In this document: one piece after another, positions 35,201-47,221 of the stretch
How the letters are laid out: every line of letters begins with the position of its first letter
Numbering within the stretch: the first letter of the stretch is position 1
Assembly: GCA_029216955.1 (NCBI GenBank)
Contig: JANAVB010023996.1
Coordinates: forward strand, 19,324,841 to 19,388,840
Direction: 5' to 3'
Origin: Iris pallida
Taxonomy: Eukaryota > Streptophyta > Magnoliopsida > Asparagales > Iridaceae
Length of the DNA stretch: 64,000 nt
The notes under the pieces: model-generated
Databases searched by the model: none
What the model was told of the DNA's origin: nothing
Seen by the model: only the letters and a program-made list of their open reading frames with translations
Made by a program: the position numbers and the translations under genes

Positions 35201-36255
35201 TCTTCTTTTTGGGATGTTATCCCCTTGTATTCACTAGATACATATTGTGATGTGTGTTTCACTTCTATATTGTATTTATTGAATACCTATATCCTTGTAT
35301 ACTCCTTGTGCACATTGTACTCTCAGTATCACATGAGTCCCAGGGATAGACCATTGTACACTATTGTATAACATTGTACAACTATTGTATAACATTGTAC
35401 ATCTATTGTATAATATTATACATCCATTGTATAACATTGTACACTATTGTGCAGATACGTAACTAGAGTGGATCCTTATGTACTGATTGGGGAGGGAGAG
35501 TAGAATTGGTTATGTAATCAAATCCTATTGTACAAGATTGTATAACTATGTATATGTCTATTGTACACCCACGTACAATGGAGTTCTATTGTATTTTCCT
35601 AGACTGTTTACATAACCATATTGTACTCTAAATCACAGTAGGCTTACAGTTCTTACTTATCATATTTAGTATTTCTTGTTATCAAATCTCTACTATTTTT
35701 TATACACTTCTTTCTTTCTCGTTTCATGTACCTTACTCTATTGCATGCTTTATATTTTCTAATATGATATGAACTGCGTGAGATATTTTGTGCTCGCTCC
35801 CGTCCTGACTGGACCTGTTGAAAATTTTACAGAGATGATGAGGAACCCTGCACCCTTACTTGGAGTTTGCCTAGTTTGACACTCGCGACCTGGACCCCTG
35901 GGAAGGTTCAGGCAGCTGCTCAGGATGATACCTTGTTAGTGTAGATAGCTTAGACTGTTCTTCTTTTCATGCTTAGCTGTTGTCTTTATTTTCAAAGTTG
36001 TATATTTTAGAGATGATGAGACTTGTATTCCATTTCTGCTGTACCTCAGTTGAGGATTTCTTATCTATTTCCATCGTACTACATTCTACCTTAGATTGTG
36101 ATTGCGTTGTACCTCAGTGTTGGCCTCCGTCTGGAGAGTATATTTCATATGTAGTTATAGTTCATGACCTAGAACAGCGTTCTACCACCGATACTGCGGC
36201 GTAGGCTGGGCGTTGTTACGTTCTCGTACCCTCACGTTGGGTGCTGGTCGTGACA
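32208..36255 (+). repeat. 5' LTR of the LARD-like element (4048 bp)
   Basis: Aligns along its length with 38220-42319. Over about 157 bases from 33549 I count seven differences from the partner LTR at about 39537, plus scattered small indels elsewhere, so the insertion is not recent. It contains ATTGTACA/TTGTATAAC repeats (about 35350-35440) and a TA tract near 34735. Confidence 0.9.
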
Positions 36256-38219
36256 CGTTTTTAGTGGAGGTCCATGCAGGTCGAGTTTATGTAGTGGTAT
36301 TCGAACTAGAGTATCACTACAGCCTACAGTAGGATTAGGATATTTTGGAGGTACTCAATCACATTAGGAAAAACTCTTAATCAGATTCCTTTTTGTCAAA
36401 AATTGTTGCTTATTGACTTCCCTTGGATAATAAACTGTCCTCCTTTAAATTTTTCGCTTCATTCTCAGAATTTGTTTCTTGTTTGATCAGTTTTCATGAT
36501 GGTTATGAAGACACGATCTCATCGCTTCGGTTCGGAGGATACTATCGAGAGGCTGGCTACCTCTCGTCCTGTTCATTAGGGCCTCGAGACCGCAGCTTCT
36601 GTTGTGCCGACTCAGGTTGGCATTTCTGCTACATTGGAGGTGCACCTCTATCTGTACAGAGATTTTCTCCCGTCATTTCTGATTTTTCTCAGCATCGGTG
36701 ATTCATGCAGCATCAGCAGCAGACCAGAGAAAACTAGGGCGAGCTATCGTCAGGACAGTCAAGGATGTGCAGACCATTGGAGATCTTGCTGCAAGTTCCG
36801 TTCTTCTCAATTCCATTTCCGCAATTGTCTTTTATAATTACCTTGAAATCCGATTCCATCTGTTCCTTGTTGATTGATTAATTTTGTCATGTTACTCTTT
36901 TGTTGTGTGTTTTTTTTCTTCTGAGAAAATCATATGGGCTAGGTCGCCTAAATCATGGAATCTAGAATCCTCGATAGTCGTGTTAGTTGGCATAGTGAGG
37001 ACATGTAGTCAGATTTTGGATGTATTCTCGGGTATGGGAATTTATGGTTTTTGCCGTCGCATGCGGCAGTACAAAAATTTTAAATACCATGAACCTAGAG
37101 GTACGTACCTTAGTCAAGGACTCTGTGATTATCGTAGCCTTGCTCACTAGCATGATGAAGACTCTAGACAACATGATTCTGGACAGACGCATATGATTAA
37201 CAGATTGTATCTTAAGAAGGTTTAAACATCATACCCTTTTGATTGTTATAAATGACTTAGGAGTAGGGATTTAGTTTTGTAGAGCTTATTCATAGGTAGT
37301 TCCTTCATAGTATAATGGTATGATGACTTGTAGAGTGTCTGTACCCTAGAGGTGATAGTTAGCATTGGTGTTAGAATAGTAACCCATTGCAGATAATTCT
37401 CCTGTTATCTATAATACCAACCAGTTACACATAGGATGTTAGTATGCCTTACATCCTTGATAATTATTACTACTTTTCCTTACCTTTTCTAGTGAGGAAC
37501 CCATAACCAGAGCCTGCCTTTGAGTATAGTTGTAGTTTCACCTAAGACCGAGAGGTCTATTTGTATAGATAGATTGCAGATGATATTGGCATATGGGATA
37601 TAGGTTAGTTGGTATCTATAGGCCATTGTTGTATAGGGTTATAAACATGTTGTTTAGCCTATACTTGGTTCAGTTTTCCATTTTAGTTAAGTTTCCTTCG
37701 TGTTGAGTTCCTTTGTGTTGATCACCTTTATAGGCAGTGTACAGACCCTTCACTAGATACCATGTCCCCTTGATTCAGACCATTCATCCTTACCTAGTTC
37801 TAAGCATTGTTTCAGACCCTTATAAGTTTAGTCTGCCTTAACCCTTGGTTGATCAGTCATGTATATATATAGATGATATACTTAGGATATGTGATGGGTT
37901 GTTGTTCTTGAGCATATATATATATATATATATGTGGTATTCGGTATTCATGTGCTTAGCTTGTAGGTATTTAGTTATAGGTGACTTGATAGATTGGGAA
38001 GTTAAGAGCTAGTCTATTATAGAGTTTCTCTTTTGCTAAATTCTAGTTGCCAACACCTAAATAGCTAGCATAGGTAAAACCCTAAGAAGTTGACCAGTTT
38101 GATGACCAAGTACTTGGATGTTGAGAAATTGACTGTGATTGAACCTTGACTAGGTTTGACCTAGAAGGGGTGCGATCATCTTAATTTCGAGGACAAAATT
38201 TTTATAAGGTGGGTAGGAT
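36256..38219 (+). other. LARD internal domain with a Gag-start remnant
   Basis: ATG at 36498 opens MVMKTRSHRFGSED and stops after 26 codons. This MKTRS-type start resembles the N-terminus of chromovirus Gag. Downstream frames are short and shifted. No protease, RT or integrase motif is visible. No good initiator-Met PBS is seen next to the LTR: TTTTTAGTGGAGGTCC occupies that place. The domain ends in a PPT-like ATAAGGTGGGTAGGAT (38204-38219). Confidence 0.6.
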
Positions 38220-40761
38220 TGTAACACCCAGTTTTCCATATGAGGATAATTTTAAAATTTTGTAATTATAATTATTATTTATTGATAATTTCATATTATG
38301 ATTTTTGGTGATTTTTAATCATTTTTAAACTATTTAAAATTATGACTTGTGATTTTGACATTTTACTCTTGTTTGGTTTTAATTTCGAGGAATTTGTCAC
38401 CCCCAGTTTTCAGGAACAGGAGTATTTTTGTCATTTTGTTTTTGAAATATTTTTGAAATTTATTTATTATTTATGATATTGTTTTGGGGTTATTTGAGGG
38501 TTCGAATTTCAGCTCAATCCGACTTGAAACGGGGACCCGGGGGTAGTGTTGACTTTAGTGGACCCACACATTAGTTAGCCATGGCCCACATGATAGAAAT
38601 ATTTTAGTTAGAGGTTAGACTAATTATTATGGATAAGGTTAGTGTGATTAGAGACTTTAGAATGACTAATTTAGCCCCAACCAATTAGCCCTTTCCTAAT
38701 ACTAATAGAATAGGTTAGTAGGGGCATTTTGGACCTTACCATAATAGGACAAATAGCCCCATATGGCCAGCCACTTTGGGAGAGGATGCTCAAGTTCATT
38801 TCATTATTCTCATCCACACTCTCTCTTGTTCTTCCCCAAATTTCTAGAGAGCAATCTCTAGCAATTTCTCCACCAAATCCTTCCATTTCGTCTCCAAATC
38901 TTCTTCTTTCCTTCTCCAATCTAGCCAAGGAGGAAGCTACCCAAGTTTGGGAGGATTCGGAGCTCGTTCGTGTCCTTTTGGAATCTCTACGTGTCGGTGT
39001 CGCTCCGGAAAGGCTTTTTTTCGATTCAATCTACCGGGAGGTATAAATCCCTTCTCTTTTCATTTTCTCATGCATATAGGTCTATTTTGAACCCATAGGA
39101 ATGACCCCTATGGTTGTATCTCCATTTGTATCCATTTCGTGTCCATTTGGAGGTCATAGGAGTGTCCTTTGTGTTGTGGTTGTGTCCATGTGGGAAAACC
39201 CCAAATTTGGACACACTATGTGTTGTTGTTATGTATGAATGAATTATTACATATTTAATCTCATATTTTTGTATTGGAGGTGTTCTATCGTGTCTCTATA
39301 TATATTAGTGTAGAGAGTGATTTCTTGATATATTATGTTATATACTTGTGTTTCTTTTGTCTCAAACTACCTAAATTCGTCATAATTTTCATCCACGTTT
39401 TTAGTAGCTAGAGTAACTTAGAAATGCCATAACTTTTAGCTCATAACTCCAATTAACCTCCCATTTTTTTAAAGAAGCGTATCGAAGTTAGCTTTCCAAA
39501 TATATATTCTTTCTGTAACTTTCTGTAGAATTATTTGAGTGTCAGCTGTACGAAAGACGAACGCGTTTCGGTATTTTCGCGATTCCGGGAGCTTCCGGAC
39601 ACGAAAATGCGATCCGTTTGAAGTTTCGGAAAGCTAACATGAAGTACTACAACATACTTTAATCCTAGAATTTAGTGAATGCCCAATTGGTACAGTTTGG
39701 TTTTAAGTAAAGAGTGACTATACGATATATGCATTTGTGTAACCTATGAGCCTATGTAGTATGGATATTAAAAATATAGAGTATGTAATGCATGATATGT
39801 TAGATGAATGAAATGATATATATAATATATATCCTCTTTACATTAATGTATATATGGTTGAATGCAAGCATGTAGGAATGCGATTAATGTATATATGTAA
39901 GCAATGCATAAATGCATGAATGAAAGAATGATATACAATGCATGCATGAAAGTATATAATGAATGCTAGATATAAATACAAGGTATATATGTTATGATAG
40001 ATATGAATGCATAATGTATAAATATTGTAAATGCAATATCAGATTTCATATGTAGACATAGAACCAATGCATAGCTGATACTTAGATTTAATGTTAGTTC
40101 ATTTTAGGTTGTTCGAACACTGAACTGTCCATGTAGCATAATACCTTCCTTTTCCTATTTTCAAGCCAATTTCAGTTTTCAATATAGTGGAATGTCTATG
40201 AATATAATGTTAACCTTCAACCCCTTAATTCGAAATGTTAGTTAATTTCAGTATTAGACAATGCATGAGTTGTATGCATATGGGATGTTGGCTTAATGGT
40301 AGATTTCAGATAACATGGTTCATTTTATGTGGTTAGTTACACCAGTTTATGGGATAGCTCACTTTAGTTTATATGTAAATGTGGAACTAAACTGAGAATG
40401 AACTTCACCTTCTGCACAAGGACACCCCACTCTATATCAACCACCATGCCATGTAACCCTTCTCTAAATGATTGCTATAATATATATAGATTTATGTAAA
40501 GTATAGATGCATGTTAGTTATAACTTAAATAGTCTCTACTCTAATGTATATAGATTACTTGTAGCCATGCATGTTAAGTATAATACATGTGTAATGTAGA
40601 TGGGTTAGCTTTGTGCCATGTAGTATAAACTCATAACTAGTGTTGATTTCTCTTTTTATGTACACCTCCATGTTCACACACACACATAGCTTTATATGTT
40701 AGTTCTTTTTCTTATATATAATATAAATATATATAAATATATATAGATATAATATATATAT

Positions 40762-40799
<38 letters not shown>

Positions 40800-42319
40800 A
40801 TATATATTATATATATATATATATAATGTTGAATATGCATGAATGTGATGTATCTTGATATGTGACTTGTGTTGGCTTGTATAGCCTTGGATTTGTATGG
40901 TGTGTACTAGCTAGGGTAGACTGCTTAGGCCTAGTAAGACTTCATTGAGTCTATGTTGACCCAGTTGATCTAGCTTTGACTAGATAGTTGACTAGAGTTG
41001 ACCAAGTGTTGACTTTAGCCTAGTTTGACCTAGACAGCATGTAGATGCATTGTAGCAGTCTATTTCCTTATTTTAGACATGTTGTAACTTGTGTTGCTCT
41101 GATTAGGAGACAGACATCTCTCCTCAGGCAGTACATTTACTTCAGACATTCAGATACGAGGTGAGTACATTCTCTGACCGTTTCATACTTGTCTGAATTT
41201 ACATTCTTGCTCTAGATTACTGTACTTGATGCTGACACGTTGTTATCATGGATTGGTACTATACGGATCTTCTTTTTGGGATGTTATCCCCTTGTATTCA
41301 CTAGTACATATTGTGATGTGCGTTTCACTTCTATATTGTATTTATTGAATACCTATATCCTTGTATACTCCTTGTGCATATTGTATTCTCAGTATCACAT
41401 GAGTCCCAGGGATAGACCATTGTACACTATTGTATAACATTGTACAACTATTTTATAACATTGTACATCTATTGTATAATATTGTACATCCATTGTATAA
41501 CATTGTACACTATTGTGCAAGATAACGTAACTAGAGTGGATCCTTGTGTACTGATTGGGGAGGGTGAGTAGAATTGGTTATGTAATCAAATCCTATTGTA
41601 CAAGATTGTATAACTATTGTATATGTCTATTGTACACCCATACAATGGAGTTACCATTGCATTTTCTTAGACCGTTTACATAACCATATTGTACTCTAAT
41701 CACAGTAGGCTTACAGTTCTTACTTATCATATTTAGATATTTCTGTTATCAATCTCTACTGTTTTTCATACACTTCTTCTTTCAGCGTTTCATGAACCTT
41801 ACTCTATTGCATGCTTTATATTCCTAACATGATATGAACTGCGTGAGATTTTGTGCTCGCTCCCGTCCTGACTGGACCTGTTAAAATTTTATAGAGGATG
41901 ATGAGGAACCCTGCACCATTACTTAGAGTTTGCCTAGTTGACACTCGCGTCTGGACCCCTGGGGAGGTTCAGGAAGCTGCTCAGGATGATACCTTGTAAT
42001 GTAGATAGCTTAGACTGTTCCTTCTTTTCATGCTTAGCTGTTGTCTTTATTTTCAGAGTTGTATATTTTAGAGATGATGAGACTTGTATTCCATTTCTGC
42101 TGTACCTCAGTTGAGGATTTCTCATCTATTTCCATCGTGCTACATTCTACCTTAGATTGTGATTGAGTTATACCTCGGTGTTGGCCTCCTTCTGGAGAGT
42201 ATATTTCATGTTATGTAGTTATAGTTCATGACCTAGAACAGCGTTCTACCGCCGACACTGCGACGTAGGCTGGGCGTTGTTACGTTCTCGTACCCTCACG
42301 GTGCGTGCGGGTCGTGACA
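38220..42319 (+). repeat. 3' LTR of the LARD-like element (4100 bp)
   Basis: Direct repeat of 32208-36255. It carries a longer and more irregular TA tract (about 40713-40827) than its partner. It ends GTCGTGACA, followed by the duplicated GAGGC. Confidence 0.9.
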
Positions 42320-42324
42320 GAGGC

Positions 42325-42610
42325 ACATGCGGAGTTTCGGACGCATGGCTGCGGAGGTACATGCGTGTGGTTGGGCGGCCACGTGGCAGTAACCGTCGGA
42401 GGAAGAGTAATGATGATGACATAGGTGACGCTTCGTCTTCTGAAAAAGCTGTCAACTGTTCAGTCTTCGGGAGGCGTACTGCCAACTCTGTCAGACTTCA
42501 TCATTTAATGTTTTTGACATTTGATGGTCAGTTGTGGGCGCATCGATCGGCGTTCCACTAGGCGTATGGGGATGCATGGGGGCGCATCCCTTGTGAGGCC
42601 TTGGTGTTTA
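42325..42610 (-). mobile_element. Tat-lineage LTR, continuation after the LARD
   Basis: It continues the GCGCATGG-rich sequence interrupted at 32207 (GGACGCATGGCTGCGGAGG, TGGGCGCATCG, GGGGCGCATCC). The far LTR boundary is not identifiable. Confidence 0.45.
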
Positions 42611-42735
42611 AAGGTCGCGTCTGTGTGATGCGCTTGATGTTGAAGGGCGCGTCTGTGTGATGCGCTTGGTGTTGAAGTGCGCGTCTGTGTGACGCACTTG
42701 GTGTTTGAAGGGCGCGTCTGTGTGATACGCGGTCT
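42611..42735. repeat. 32-33-bp tandem repeat (GCGCGTCTGTGTGATGCGC)
   Basis: Four imperfect units of GCGCGTCTGTGTGATGCGC plus TTGGTGTTGAAG. The core can form a small hairpin. It resembles in position the 38-bp array in the Tat LTR at 51131. Confidence 0.8.
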
Positions 42736-42913
42736 GGCCGGCACATCCGCTTTGTGACACGTCTTTAATGGTACGACTGTTACGTTCTTCGAGTGCTTTA
42801 AATAGCCGTTTTTGACTTAGCTGAATTCGAAGCGTCCGGTTCATCCATTACATACAAATTATTGCACGGAATTCGGAGAGTCCACTTGGCGCATGGGTTT
42901 GATTTGTCCGGCC

Positions 42914-42922
42914 TATAAATAG
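42914..42922 (+). promoter_or_regulatory. TATA box of a plus-strand cassette
   Basis: GCCTATAAATAG is identical over 12 bases to GCCTATAAATAG at 53961, the promoter-like box of an antisense gene in the Tat element. Confidence 0.55.
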
Positions 42923-43003
42923 TGGCATGGAAAGAGTTTGCTTCTCGTTATCTCACGTCTTCCCGAAGTGAATTTGTTTGCTCGAGCACATTCTGTTGAT
43001 GAG

Positions 43004-43378
43004 ATGCTCCCGAGGGTGAAGATGCGACGCAATATCTTCATTGATGCACTTGAAGGTGACTGTTACATCCAAAAGTCGGAGTCGAGGGCTTCCGAGGCAG
43101 GCGGAAGGTGCCTGTTGCATCCAAAGATCGGATGCTCGAGCCTCGTCTCCGTTATGTTGGAAGAGCCGCAAATCGGAATGTGGTGCTGCGGCTTTGGAGG
43201 CTCTTTCTTCTGTCAGAGTGGGCGTTGCCCATTTGGTTGTGTTGAAAGCTGCTCCTTTAGCCGTGGTTTCGATTGCGGTCTTCCTTGGTCTTTGGAGGCT
43301 CTTTCGAAGCCTCCCTGGCCACAAGTCGATTTGCGGTGCTCCTCTCTTCCTCGATTTGGGGAGCTTTCCTCCAGCTAG
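43004..43378 (+). CDS. Hypothetical protein (124 aa) in a Tat-type antisense cassette
   Basis: The ATG is 90 bp downstream of the TATA-like box. The frame opens MLPRVKMRRNIFIDALEG and continues Cys-, Ser- and Gly-rich to a TAG. An overlapping frame (43041-43436) and an antisense frame (43432-42953) are equally long, so the coding frame is uncertain. No domain is recognised. The unit is antisense to the LTR at 31374-42610 and is followed by the TGTAATAGACTTTTATA block, as in the other cassettes. Confidence 0.28.
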   Translation: MLPRVKMRRNIFIDALEGDCYIQKSESRASEAGGRCLLHPKIGCSSLVSVMLEEPQIGMWCCGFGGSFFCQSGRCPFGCVESCSFSRGFDCGLPWSLEALSKPPWPQVDLRCSSLPRFGELSSS

Positions 43379-43660
43379 AGGGTTGATTGCCACCCTCGTT
43401 CTGCTCAATAAATGCTTCATTAGTCGAAGCATTTAGACGGCGGTGAGCCTGGCTGAAAGAGTGGCACATAACTGGGCTGCTGAAGGGATACACATAACTG
43501 AGGATGCACATAACTGAGCTGCTGAAAGGATGCGCCCATTTGAAAGCGCATGGTAATTGCTGCGCCTAGTTGTGGGCGCATGGCGATTGCTGTGCCTAGC
43601 TGTCGACTTATGATCTTTTCTTTTTTGTAGAAGTTCTCCTTTGTACAGCCTTTTCCAGAC
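43379..43660. other. Cassette 3' region with GCGCATGG motifs
   Basis: Repeated GGATGCGCCCA, GCGCATGG and TGCGCCTAG words and near-duplicate ATAACTGAGCTGCTGAA segments are seen. No coding is recognised. Confidence 0.4.
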
Positions 43661-43705
43661 ATGTAATAGACTTTTATATGTAATATAAAAATCCTCTTTC
43701 AATGT
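43661..43705 (+). terminator. Putative polyadenylation region of the cassette
   Basis: CATGTAATAGACTTTTATATG followed by TAATATAAAAATCC matches the TGTAATAGACTTTTTATA block at about 53497 and the related block at about 5091. Confidence 0.45.
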
Positions 43706-44608
43706 CTATATTTTTCTGTTTTGCTGTGTGAAGTATTTTGTTTGAGTTCCCTGGCGCATGTAGCGTTTGGCGCATAGGATTTCTGATTGTGAAATTCCAT
43801 GCTTCTACAACTGCCGACGTACTTGATTGTTGGATTGTCATTTCCGCACCGCCAGGCAAGATACCTTGCCACCTTACTTTGTGATTACTTTACTTTACTT
43901 TTTAGTCATTTATTTCCACTTTCATATATTTGTTCTATGATTTTATATCACTGAGCATCCAAGTCAAACTTGGGTGCAAGTGACTATATCGGTCGTTTTA
44001 CTTGTTTTGTTCTATTTTTTTGCATTGACTTAGACTAGTGACCACCCATTGGTGATGAGGTATTGGTATATCTCATACGACCTTGACACAAGCTTTATCA
44101 CGTATTGTGAGTCACATGTAGGATACATACTGTGTAGTCGGTAGGCCACTGATACGTATGAGACGTGCGACGGTCAGGAGTAACTGCCAATATATTTGCA
44201 TGCTAATGGACTTGGCAGTTGCTGGAGGTTCATATGAGTCATGGATGTGATCCTACTAGGCATTGGGTGGGGAGAAAAGTTCTTTAACGTATGGGCCACG
44301 TATACACTTTCCTATTCCTGATCCTGCTGGCCTCTGACATTCGATGAATGTTATGCTTTGAGGTCCCTGGTATCCTGGTGGGACCATACCGAGTTCCTAT
44401 AGCCAGAGTGCTCAAGAGTTGAAGGTTTGTTCTTAACTGCATTATCAATATAGAACTGGTTGGCACCCTATTGCATGCATCCTTTTATTTTCTATATATC
44501 ACAATTTATATGGCATGTTCTTCATGTATCTTCTTACGTCCCTCTGAGGACCTAGTGATCTCTCTAAGTGTGTGCTTTATGACTTTTCACAGGTGTTCTA
44601 GCCAAGGC
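43706..44608. other. Unassigned sequence before the long-LTR element
   Basis: No coding or repeat structure is recognised. It ends in AAGGC directly before the LTR at 44609; the matching duplication would lie beyond the window. Confidence 0.3.
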
Positions 44609-47206
44609 TGTAGTGCCCGTCCCGCAAAGTCAATCAGAGGAATCGAAACACCGACGACGTTCGGACTTAGCCTTGCAACGGTTGCTCGAAGGCTCGCTAG
44701 ATCGAGGCGACTCGTCACTCAGGTGGGGTAGTTTCGGTGAACTCGCCTCTTCTTAGCCTGCACTTAATAACTCGCATTTTTTCAACTTGCACATGTTAGG
44801 CTTGATAATAAAAGAGACGCATCCACATAGCTAAGGGAATAATCCCGACGGGTCGGAATGTATTAGAACATAGAAAATGGTCCCACGGTCTGCTTAGAAG
44901 TCGGCTCAGCGTGCTTTCAAAATGACACTCGATCCTTCGTCCCGGGGCTTGGGAGAAGGAAGTTGGCCTAAGTTGCTAAGTTGTCACGATGCTCGAGTTA
45001 GCCTAAGTCATAGGCGTCACCCGCGTGAATGCTTGATAAAGCATGCATGGTCCCGTCGTTTGTTCCGACACTCGAATTAGCCTAAGTCATAGGCGTCGCC
45101 GCACGAATGCTTGATAAAGCATGCACGAACCCGTCGTCCAAGACTTGGCATAGCCTTCGCATGTCCCGTGGGTTAAGTCGTATTGTACGGCTATGGCTTA
45201 AGTCTGGGCACCCAAGAGTTTGGTTGTTCAAGTCGACCCCGTGTATAGCACGTTTCCTCGATGCGAGCTCAACGTAGCCTTTGCTCGTCGAGTCATTGCC
45301 CGAATAAGTTAGACAAGAGTTGTGTGGGCTATCGAAGCCATTTCTAGTACTGTCCCGCTCTATCTGCGGTTGTCAAGTCACACAGTCCCTCGAGAACAAG
45401 GCTCGTCGTACAAAGTATATGACTTAAGCAATAGCGTCGCCTAGAGAACCAGGTCTGTCTAAGGCACGAGCCAAGGTCGGTTTAGTAAAGAGTATGCCAT
45501 GGACAAAGGAAGCCCACGCGACTGGTTGTCACACGAGATCGGTCCCGCTACTTGGGAGTCTCGCTAAGTCTCGATAAGCCTCGTTCACGCGAGATCGGTC
45601 CCGCTACTTGGGAGTCTCGTTCAGTCTTGATAAGGAAGCACACGAGATCGGTCCCGCTACTTGGGAGTCTCGATAAGTCTCATACGAGATCGGTCCCGCT
45701 ACTTGGGAGTCTCGCTAAGTCTAGCACACGAGATCGGTCCCGCTACTTGGGAGTCTCGATAAATCTCGTACGAGATCGTCCCGCTACTTGGGAGTCTCGA
45801 TAGAAAGATGGAAAGCATGGTCATTAGTTAAGGAAGGACTCGATAGATCTAGTTGAGTCTGCATGGTCATTGGACAACTTGTTGACAAGGTATAGTCTTC
45901 TCGAATGATCGTCGGGGCACCGGGATCATGTCGGCCCGGGAGAAGCGAGACAGCTCAAGTAGGATGCTGGATAACCGCATGGGAGATTCGGCCTCCGGGC
46001 TAGCTACCGCGGAGGGACGGTTCGATATCCCCGAGCCAGGTCTAAGATAGCTTGACATTGCTAGTGACCACTCATATAGATGTGTCGACAAGAGCGGCTA
46101 TCCGCGTGTATGCCTTTGGTTTGCGTCGAGTACTAGCAAGTTATGAGTTGGGTTATCAAGTCATGCTTATTGCAAGCACAAGTCTTGAGTCGGTACGGTT
46201 AGGGTGTGCTGGTTGCATCACCGATCTAGAGCCTAAGAGATGGCTATAGCAAGGATTCGTGCTTCGACATGAATGTGGTCTCGTCTCGAGTCAAAGTCAG
46301 GAAGGGCCGTAAGGCAACTTGGTTAAGTCTGGTTGGTACTTGGGAGGCACGGCCTCAACTTCATGGCACCATCAAGAACTGGCACGACCTACACGAGTCG
46401 TCCCCTGTGACATCGCTGGCACGAGAATTGGTCTAGAGGCACTTGAGTTTAAGTAAAAGTCTTGACACGGTCGAGTTTGCATTAAGTTGCTCCTCGGCGA
46501 GGTACTGTCTCGAATATCTTAAAGTCTCGAATAGAGTATCGCATGACCATGTCGTCGCGTTACCAAGTATAGGCCAAGATGTCGTAGTCTTAAAAATGAT
46601 CCTAAGACAAGACTAGAAAGACAAACAAAAGGGACTTGTTGCATAAAATAAATGACATGTCAGTTTTGTATAGGTGGGCGAGGAGCTCACTCTACCAGTA
46701 CAGTTGAGTACTGACACCCACACAGTTTTCATGTGCAGGCACAGGTAGAAGCTCGTGGCACAGAGCTCGCTTGGATGCGTCAAGGTACGGAGTTCCTTGG
46801 CGACTCGAAGTGTGCGGCCGTGTGAACTCAAGACTTATACGGGACATAATGTATAGACGTCGCCTTCCGAAGCTTCCGCTGGCTCAAGCATTTGTATCGA
46901 GAGATGAGAGAGCAGAGTGACTTATAAAATGAGAGAAAAGTGGACATGAGAGACTTGTAATCATGGCCTTGCGCCTATTGTAATCTGATTGTTCAATATC
47001 AATAAAGAGTTCTTTTGAATAACTTGTGTTTTGCCTTTTAATTTTTGCTGCATATTCAATGTTTATGCTTGGGACTTCTGTGCGATGACCCAGTCACCAT
47101 CGCTGTAATCGGCCGTTATGAAACTACCTTGCACGAGCACAATCTAGGCTCGTGCGGCATCACGCCTTAGTAAGGACGATCGCTCTTACGGGAGCGGGGC
47201 GTGACA
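44609..47206 (+). repeat. 5' LTR (2598 bp)
   Basis: The first 911 bp align with 49679-50591. It contains two roughly 90-bp direct repeats around 44990-45140, each with GTCATAGGCGTC and ATGCTTGATAAAGCATGCA (itself a hairpin). It also contains the hairpin array at 45530. A poly(A)-like CAATAAAGAG lies at about 47000, about 200 bp before the LTR end. Confidence 0.85.
45531..45803. repeat. Array of six hairpin-forming 30-bp cores in the LTR
   Basis: The core CGAGATCGGTCCCGCTACTT plus GGGAGTCTCG occurs six times at 40-56 bp spacing with variable linkers. Within each core CGAGA pairs with TCTCG and TCCC with GGGA around a GCTACTT loop. Cores are nearly identical while linkers vary. Confidence 0.85.
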
Positions 47207-47209
47207 TAA

Positions 47210-47221
47210 TGATATCAGAGC
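47210..47221 (+). other. PBS-like site
   Basis: TGATATCAGAGC is one change from the initiator-Met PBS TGGTATCAGAGC and begins four bases after the LTR end. Confidence 0.7.

Larger units (their letters stand above)
32208..42319 (+). mobile_element. LARD-like Gypsy (Tekay/Del-type ends) element with giant LTRs
   Basis: Two long direct repeats, 32208-36255 and 38220-42319, both start TGTAACACCCAGTTTT and end GTCGTGACA. They are flanked by the 5-bp duplication GAGGC (32203-32207 and 42320-42324). The internal domain is only about 1.96 kb. A purine-rich tract preceded by TTCGAGGACAAAATTTTTAT lies directly before the 3' LTR, the usual PPT context of chromovirus-type Gypsy elements. LTRs over 4 kb around a short noncoding interior define LARDs, which move with enzymes from autonomous relatives. 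Confidence 0.9.

Noticed and set aside
42505..42844. Minus-strand frames with HTDA/SHRRALQ repeats
   Set aside because: They follow the 32-33-bp tandem repeat GCGCGTCTGTGTGATGCGC and have no independent support.
45531..45803. CRISPR-like array of 30-bp repeats with spacers
   Set aside because: Plant retrotransposon LTR context, spacers are variants of the linker sequence, and no cas genes; it is a minisatellite.
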